Below, piece by piece: positions 14,458-18,115 of a DNA stretch of 18,115 bases. This DNA comes from JAZGDL01 sp036477795. GTDB taxonomy: Bacteria; Planctomycetota; Phycisphaerae; UBA1845. The notes beneath the pieces are model-generated. The model did no database searches. It saw only the letters and a list, made by a program, of their open reading frames with translations, and was not told the DNA's origin. The DNA lies in the NCBI GenBank assembly GCA_036477795.1, contig JAZGDL010000167.1, positions 1 through 18,115 on the forward strand. Reading direction: 5' to 3'. A program made the position numbers and the translations under genes. The number at the start of each line of letters is the position of its first letter. The stretch's first letter is position 1.

Positions 14458-14787
14458 GGCAACCGACTCTCCACATTATTGCGTTCTCAAATGCGCGTCT
14501 AGGGTGGGGAGCTTTCTGGGGGGGCGCTCGCCGATCGGCGGTCATATCCGCGCTTCACCCGCACAAACCATGCAAGACGCCGTCATCCACGCGACGCGGC
14601 ATATCACCAGGCGGTGATTGGATCGAGGCCGCTGGCGATGGGTGACGCCGCGCTTTCGATACGTACCGTCGTGCCCAATGAGGCAACGTGCTCAGCACAC
14701 TAGCGGGAGCGCTGATGATGCACTGTCGGCAGACAAAATCCGTTGAACGAGCGACAGAAGGGTCAGCGCGTTCGGTGTCTTAGGAAG
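14458..14787. other. 330-bp gap between the repeat gene and tRNA-Gln
   Basis: Apart from the GGAG ribosome-binding site of the repeat gene at 14469-14472, I see no gene, RNA or repeat here. The 77-aa ORF over 14412-14645 overlaps the repeat gene's start and has no plausible ribosome-binding site or recognisable product. Confidence 0.5.
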
Positions 14788-14860
14788 CTGGCCTGCCAGG
14801 ACTCGAACCTGGAACCTTCTGATCCAGAGTCAGACGTTCTACCAGTTGAACTACAGGCCA
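14788..14860 (-). tRNA. tRNA-Gln(CUG)
   Basis: A complete 73-nt cloverleaf on the minus strand: acceptor TGGCCTG/CAGGCCA, D arm GTTC/GAAC with GG in the loop, anticodon stem TCTGA/TCAGA, loop CTCTGGA (anticodon CTG, reading CAG codons), T arm CCAGG-TTCGAGT-CCTGG, and G73. All invariant bases, including C56, are present. The first U-A pair and G73 suit glutaminyl-tRNA synthetase recognition. CCA is not encoded and must be added enzymatically. A near-identical but degenerate copy lies 3.8 kb away at 11007-11079. Confidence 0.96.
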
Positions 14861-14869
14861 TTCACCCTG

Positions 14870-14901
14870 ATTATTCGAATAAGTTTCCTCGGGCATGTCA
14901 A
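14870..14901 (-). promoter_or_regulatory. Candidate promoter of tRNA-Gln
   Basis: On the minus strand a perfect TTGACA (14901-14896) is followed, after a rather long 20-bp spacer, by AATAAT (14875-14870), nine bases before the tRNA. The -35 is convincing; the spacing is not ideal. The degenerate second copy has no such sequence upstream. Confidence 0.4.
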
Positions 14902-14903
14902 GG

Positions 14904-14951
14904 GTATTGACGATTGACGATTGGGGATTGACGATTGGGGAATCGTCAATC
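14904..14951. repeat. ATTGACGATT tandem/inverted repeat upstream of the UbiA gene
   Basis: The unit TTGACGATTG recurs three times with GGGG joints and ends in a perfect 11-bp hairpin, GATTGACGATT (14926-14936), loop GGGG, AATCGTCAATC (14941-14951). The hairpin stops 18 bp before the gene's ATG. It explains the odd N-terminal extension seen if translation is taken from ATG 14895. It may affect translation or be a mobile low-complexity repeat. Confidence 0.6.
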
Positions 14952-14969
14952 GGCAATGGATCGTACGGT

Positions 14970-15896
14970 ATGAACCATTATCTCATCTTGATGAGGCCTA
15001 AGCAGTGGATCAAGAACCTTGCGGTTCTGGTCGGCCCTGCGTTCGCACTAACGTTTGACGCGATGGCGATGATGCGTACCGGGGTCGTGTTCGCGGCGTT
15101 TTGTCTGGTTTCCAGCGCCAGCTACGCGGTCAACGATGTCTTGGATCGCGAGGCGGATGCCAGGCATCCCATCAAGAAACATCGTCCGCTGGCCAGCGGA
15201 GCGATTTCTCCTTTGGGAGCTCTAGTGTGGGCTATCGCGCTGCTGGCGGCCGGCGTGGTTCTGTGTGCACGGCTGCTGCCCTCGACCTGCGTTATAATAA
15301 TTCTGGGCTATTTCGTGATGATTCTGGCTTATTCGCTGGCGCTGAAGCGGCGGATGATCCTGGACGTGATCCTGATCGCGGTGGGGTTCGTGCTTCGGGC
15401 CACGGCGGGGGCGGATGCGGTGGGAGCGTTCGTCTCACCCTGGCTGATCGTTTGCACCTTCACGCTGTGTATGTTCATGGGGTTCGGCAAGCGGCGCTGC
15501 GAGATCGCTCAGTTTGATTCGCTGGAGGAGGCCGGCCGGCACCGCAATACACTATTGCGGTATACGCCGGAATTGTTGAACAACCTGATCAGCGTCTCGG
15601 CGGGGATCACCATCGTGACTTTCCTGCTCTACACCATGGACAAGGACACGCCGTCGACGTTTCCGAAGGAGCATTTGATGTTCACGCTGCCTCTGGTGGT
15701 GTACGGCGTGTTTCGTTATTCGATGCTGGTGCAGTCCGGAAAGATGCACGGACCGATGGACATCGTTCTGCGTGATCGGCCGTTTCAGGGTACCGTAGTG
15801 GTGTGGGCGCTTATGGCGGCAGCGATCATGTTCGAGGACAAATGGGCCGAGATAGAAATTGTCCGTGGGATCATCGGCGAGGGTGTACAACCGTAG
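14970..15896 (+). CDS. UbiA-family prenyltransferase, decaprenyl-phosphate phosphoribosyltransferase-like
   Basis: A 308-aa membrane protein with about eight to nine membrane helices. The subfamily (Rv3806c/UbiA-like DPPR synthases) transfers phosphoribose from PRPP to polyprenyl phosphate, the first step toward polyprenyl-linked pentoses. Matches are MRPKQWIKNLAVL at the start (8-20), the metal-binding NDVLDREADARHPIKKHRPL with ASG (55-76), YSLALKRRMILDVILIAVGF with VLRATAGA (121-148), and CTFTLCMFMGFGKRRCEIAQ (162-181). I start at ATG 14970 because RPKQWIKN normally lies at the very N-terminus. The ORF's extension to 14895 is translated repeat DNA. No strong ribosome-binding site is visible. 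The SDR gene follows 177 bp downstream on the same strand, and such pairs suggest a shared lipid-linked sugar route. Confidence 0.87.
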   Translation: MNHYLILMRPKQWIKNLAVLVGPAFALTFDAMAMMRTGVVFAAFCLVSSASYAVNDVLDREADARHPIKKHRPLASGAISPLGALVWAIALLAAGVVLCARLLPSTCVIIILGYFVMILAYSLALKRRMILDVILIAVGFVLRATAGADAVGAFVSPWLIVCTFTLCMFMGFGKRRCEIAQFDSLEEAGRHRNTLLRYTPELLNNLISVSAGITIVTFLLYTMDKDTPSTFPKEHLMFTLPLVVYGVFRYSMLVQSGKMHGPMDIVLRDRPFQGTVVVWALMAAAIMFEDKWAEIEIVRGIIGEGVQP

Positions 15897-15957
15897 GCTT
15901 GTTCTGATAACTTCGGGGCCACCGGCGGAGAAGCGGTGCCAGGACACGGAGAAAGGC

Positions 15958-16010
15958 ACGAAGGGAAGGGACGAAGGGACGAAGGGACAAAGGGACGAAG
16001 GGACGAAGAG
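15958..16010 (+). repeat. 8-bp tandem repeat (ACGAAGGG)
   Basis: Five consecutive 8-bp units run 15971-16010 (three exact ACGAAGGG, one ACAAAGGG, one ACGAAGAG). A further exact unit at 15958-15965 is joined by AAGGG. The tract is all purine apart from one C per unit and lies between the UbiA and SDR genes, 63 bp before the SDR start. A 7-bp CTTCACT near-repeat follows at about 16030-16053. Unit-number changes by slipped-strand pairing are possible. Confidence 0.8.
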
Positions 16011-16073
16011 AAGCGTGAAGGGGCGTTTTCACTTCTCACTCTTCACTCTTCACTGCTCCAAAGGGGCTTGGCT

Positions 16074-17180
16074 ATGAAGGACGCAACGGAGACAACCCCG
16101 ACCGCAACAGCCGAGGAGCAGCGGTCCGCGCCTGCACGACCGGTGTCTTACTTGATCACCGGCGGCGCGGGGTTCCTGGGCATCAATCTGGTCAGGTTCT
16201 TGCTGAACAAAGGGCACAAGGTCGCGTCGTTGGACATCACCGCGTTTGACTATGTAGACGTGAAGGAGCGCGTCACAGTCTTCCAGGGCGACATCCGGGA
16301 CAAGGCTGCGTTGGACCAGTCCATGGCTGGTGTGGACATCGTGGTGCACACGGCTGCAGCCTTGCCGCTTTATAAGAAAGAGGACATCTTTTCAACCGAC
16401 TTGGACGGCACCCGTAACGTGATGGAAGTGGCGGCCAAGCACAATGTCAGCCGGGCTATTCACATCTCGTCAACGGCGGTCTACGGCATTCCCGATCATC
16501 ACCCGTTGACGGAAGACGACAAGTTGGTAGGGGTGGGCCCCTATGGTGAGGCCAAGGTCCAGGCGGAGCAGATCTGTCTGGCCTATCGCAATAAGGGAAT
16601 GTGCGTGCCGATCATTCGGCCCAAATCGTTCATCGGACCGGAGCGGCTGGGCGTGTTCGCCCTGTTTTATGATTGGGCCAGGGACGGCAAGAGTTTTCCG
16701 ATGATCGGCAACGGAAAAAACCGCTACCAACTCCTTGACGTCGAGGACCTGTGCCAGGCCATCTATCTTTGCGCCACACTTGACGAAGACAAGGTGAACG
16801 ACACCTTCAACATCGGCGCTGCGGAATTCGACACCATGAGGGAGGATTACCAGGCGGTTTTGGATCACGCCGGCTTCGGCAGGAAGATCAAGGGGTTTCC
16901 GGCTACTCCCATGATATGGACATTGCGGTTTCTGGAACTGCTGAGGCTGTCGCCGTTGTACAAGTGGATTTATGAGACAGCTTCGAAGGATTCGTTCGTG
17001 TCCATCGAGAAAGCCCGGCGTGTACTGGGCTTTTCTCCGCGCTATTCAAACAAGGACGCGTTGATCCGCAACTATGAGTGGTACCTGGCCAATCTCAAGC
17101 AGTTCGAAGACGCCTCGGGCATTTCCCACCGGGTGCCCTGGAGCCAGGGGATCCTGAAGCTGGCCAAGTGGTTCTTCTAA
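16074..17180 (+). CDS. NAD(P)-dependent sugar epimerase/dehydratase (extended SDR)
   Basis: A 368-aa extended short-chain dehydrogenase/reductase. These enzymes use a tightly bound NAD(P) to epimerise, dehydrate or reduce nucleotide- or lipid-linked sugars. The Rossmann nucleotide-binding motif TGGAGFLG is at 29-36, with an acidic Asp54 in ASLDIT favouring NAD. Then come GDIRD (72-76), VHTAAALPLY, the catalytic ISSTAVYG (131-138), and Tyr157/Lys161 in GPYGEAK. IIRPKSFIGPERLG and NRYQLLDVEDLCQAIYLC are substrate-domain hallmarks. AAGGGG (16061-16066) sits 7 bp before ATG 16074. A GTG-started extension to 15936 would translate the tandem repeat and is rejected. Substrate unknown; the neighbouring DPPR-synthase-like gene suggests a polyprenyl-linked sugar. 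Confidence 0.88.
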   Translation: MKDATETTPTATAEEQRSAPARPVSYLITGGAGFLGINLVRFLLNKGHKVASLDITAFDYVDVKERVTVFQGDIRDKAALDQSMAGVDIVVHTAAALPLYKKEDIFSTDLDGTRNVMEVAAKHNVSRAIHISSTAVYGIPDHHPLTEDDKLVGVGPYGEAKVQAEQICLAYRNKGMCVPIIRPKSFIGPERLGVFALFYDWARDGKSFPMIGNGKNRYQLLDVEDLCQAIYLCATLDEDKVNDTFNIGAAEFDTMREDYQAVLDHAGFGRKIKGFPATPMIWTLRFLELLRLSPLYKWIYETASKDSFVSIEKARRVLGFSPRYSNKDALIRNYEWYLANLKQFEDASGISHRVPWSQGILKLAKWFF

Positions 17181-17223
17181 CCCGGATTCCCATGTCAGCT
17201 CGTGGGCTTAGCACCACGGGCGG

Positions 17224-17347
17224 TTAGCACTACAGCGCAAAGTCGCCGACAAGTGCTGGTGCGAGAATCCTTTCTCGCACCCATCCGCTGCGGGAATCCC
17301 TTCCCGCGGCCCCCCAGGAAGGGGGACCGAGAAGGGATTCTCGGTCC
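17224..17347. repeat. Dispersed repeat (copy 2) with four consecutive hairpins
   Basis: Bases 17224-17283 match the repeat at 10843-10902. In order the hairpins are: GGTGCGAGAA-TCCT-TTCTCGCACC (17258-17281); GCTGCGGGAA-TCCC-TTCCCGCGGC (17287-17310, one T/G pair); CCCCC-AGGAA-GGGGG (17311-17325); GGACCGAGAA-GGGA-TTCTCGGTCC (17324-17347). Three share a stem ending in GAA/TTC and a four-base loop TCCT, TCCC or its complement. They lie 44 bp past the SDR gene and could help end or protect its transcript. Confidence 0.8.
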
Positions 17348-17402
17348 AGCGTGACCTTGCGCTGTACGCCCAAGTTCCTGCGGCTTGGTGGGTTGGATTC
17401 AC

Positions 17403-17445
17403 CGAGGCCGACGGGATTCGAACCCGCAACCACCGGATCGACAGT
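17403..17445 (-). pseudogene. 3' half of tRNA-Asp(GUC), probable attachment-site scar
   Basis: Read on the minus strand, the segment is a tRNA from the anticodon loop to the discriminator: loop CTGTCGA (anticodon GTC), stem TCCGG, variable TGGTT, T arm GCGGG-TTCGAAT-CCCGT, acceptor CGGCCTC and G73. The 5' half is missing: the base pairs expected before the loop (CCGGA) are replaced by unrelated TTTTTTCACA. A break at the 5' edge of the anticodon loop is typical of integration by tyrosine recombinases. No matching intact tRNA-Asp is in the window. Confidence 0.8.
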
Positions 17446-17480
17446 GTGAAAAAACACCGTGTGTTAGGGTGGTTATTCTC

Positions 17481-17652
17481 GTAAACCCGCGTTTTTAGCG
17501 TGCTGGGGCGTATTCGGGTACCCATTCGCCGTACCCGGCTGCGCCCGACTGTGCGACGGTTCCTGCGACCGTTCTGCGACGGCCGCCCCACCGACCATCC
17601 GGCGGGCGGGGGGTCGGAACGCAGGCCCCGTCGGGTGCGCAGGTTTAGTCCG
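17481..17652. repeat. Diverged direct repeat, copy A
   Basis: This ~170-bp segment and 17821-17963 share, in the same order, a CCGCGTTTT start, the exact 15-mer GCGTATTCGGGTACC (17508-17522 and 17852-17866), ATTCG/GTTCG, a GC-rich middle with indels, and TTTAGTCCG at the end. It lies directly beside the tRNA-Asp fragment. It may be the remains of a mobile element's end, such as the 3' end of an integrase gene read on the minus strand, but no integrase motif survives. Confidence 0.5.
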
Positions 17653-17820
17653 TGCGCTAAGCTTGCGGTCATCATCGATCCGTTACACGGTCAATGGTTC
17701 TGATACCGATCAGCCGTTAGCCCCGAACAGCGTCACGAATGAGATGAAAGTCGTCTGCCTGCGCGATGTCCTGCCGGGTGACATTAAGGGGCTCACACCC
17801 GACCGTTTCGGGCTGGTAGC

Positions 17821-17963
17821 CTAAACGAAACCGCGTTTTCGCTGTACTAGAGCGTATTCGGGTACCGTTCGCTGCGCCCGGATGCGCTGGGCGCCTGCCG
17901 CCGATCCTGCCACCGTTTGTCACCGACCACCTACCGCGGGTCGCTTCGGGCAGATTTAGTCCG
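17821..17963. repeat. Diverged direct repeat, copy B
   Basis: Second copy of the segment described at 17481-17652, about 340 bp further on, with substitutions and indels throughout the middle. The DNA between the copies (17653-17820) and after copy B (17964-18115) contains no gene I can support. A minus-strand ORF (18073 to 17717) crosses copy B; it starts MPTLVLPCLKCHST, has no ribosome-binding site and matches nothing I know. Confidence 0.5.
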
Positions 17964-18115
17964 CCGGCCAAATAGGTGTTGACCCAATACTGTTCGGCAC
18001 GGCAATTGCGTTGGGGTTCGCGGAGAGTGACGGTCGAGTGGCATTTCAGGCAGGGAAGGACCAGCGTGGGCATCGGCGACGCGGAGGTGGGCTATGTGCG
18101 CGCAGCATCAAGGGC

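Noticed and set aside
14895..14969. N-terminal extension of the UbiA gene
   Set aside because: The 25 codons are translation of the TTGACGATTG repeat. Family members begin at or just before RPKQWIKN, which follows ATG 14970.
15936..16073. GTG-started N-terminal extension of the SDR gene
   Set aside because: It translates the ACGAAGGG tandem repeat into Arg/Gly/Glu-rich sequence, while ATG 16074 has a good AAGGGG ribosome-binding site.
17208..17675. 155-codon minus-strand ORF in the terminal gap
   Set aside because: It is made of translated tRNA-Asp fragment, hairpin repeats and copy A; not a protein gene.
17717..18073. 118-codon minus-strand ORF starting MPTLVLPCLKCHST
   Set aside because: A CxxC near the start is suggestive, but there is no ribosome-binding site, it runs through diverged repeat B, and no family is recognised.

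Overview
The window is a GC-rich bacterial chromosome segment, most likely from a Planctomycetota (PVC) lineage. I infer this from the str-operon EF-G, which carries spirochaete/planctomycete-type features; an ECF sigma/anti-sigma pair; a WAD/GLPGG tandem-repeat protein of a kind I associate with planctomycetes; and dispersed hairpin repeats between genes. The phylum is an inference and no marker here settles it.

Region 1 (1-4745, all +) is the translation block: the end of rpoC, then rpsL, bioY, rpsG and fusA. This is the classical rpoC / str-operon order, except that a biotin-transporter gene, bioY, sits between the S12 and S7 genes. The block stops after fusA, with no tuf or rpsJ following. 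Region 2 (4827-6814, +) is an ECF sigma factor whose stop overlaps the start of a membrane-anchored anti-sigma factor. Region 3 (6728-8145, -) is a queC-rsmG pair with overlapping ends; rsmG converges on, and overlaps, the anti-sigma gene.

Region 4 (8146-11079) holds an uncharacterised 330-aa gene and a LexA/CI-like S24 repressor with an intact self-cleavage signature. The repressor is divergent from a 63-codon ORF with a good promoter. Hairpin repeats and a degenerate tRNA-Gln copy follow. Region 5 (11139-14860, -) is dominated by a gene for a protein of 74-residue tandem units. Eleven units are intact in an 825-aa reading frame. Three more lie beyond a ~148-bp insertion that adds a stop and shifts the frame. 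An intact tRNA-Gln(CUG) lies upstream, so the gene sits between two tRNA-Gln copies.

Region 6 (14970-17180, +) is a two-gene unit: a UbiA-family decaprenyl-phosphate phosphoribosyltransferase-like enzyme and an extended SDR (NAD-dependent epimerase/dehydratase). Both follow low-complexity repeat DNA. Together they suggest a polyprenyl-linked sugar pathway.

Region 7 (17181-18115) has no convincing gene. It contains a four-hairpin array, the 3' half of a tRNA-Asp(GUC) cut at the anticodon loop (a probable integrase attachment-site scar) and two diverged copies of a ~150-bp sequence.

The strongest leads for new biology are the repeat protein and its insertion-split reading frame, the tRNA scars bounding accessory DNA, the GAA-TCCY-TTC hairpin family, and bioY inside the str operon.
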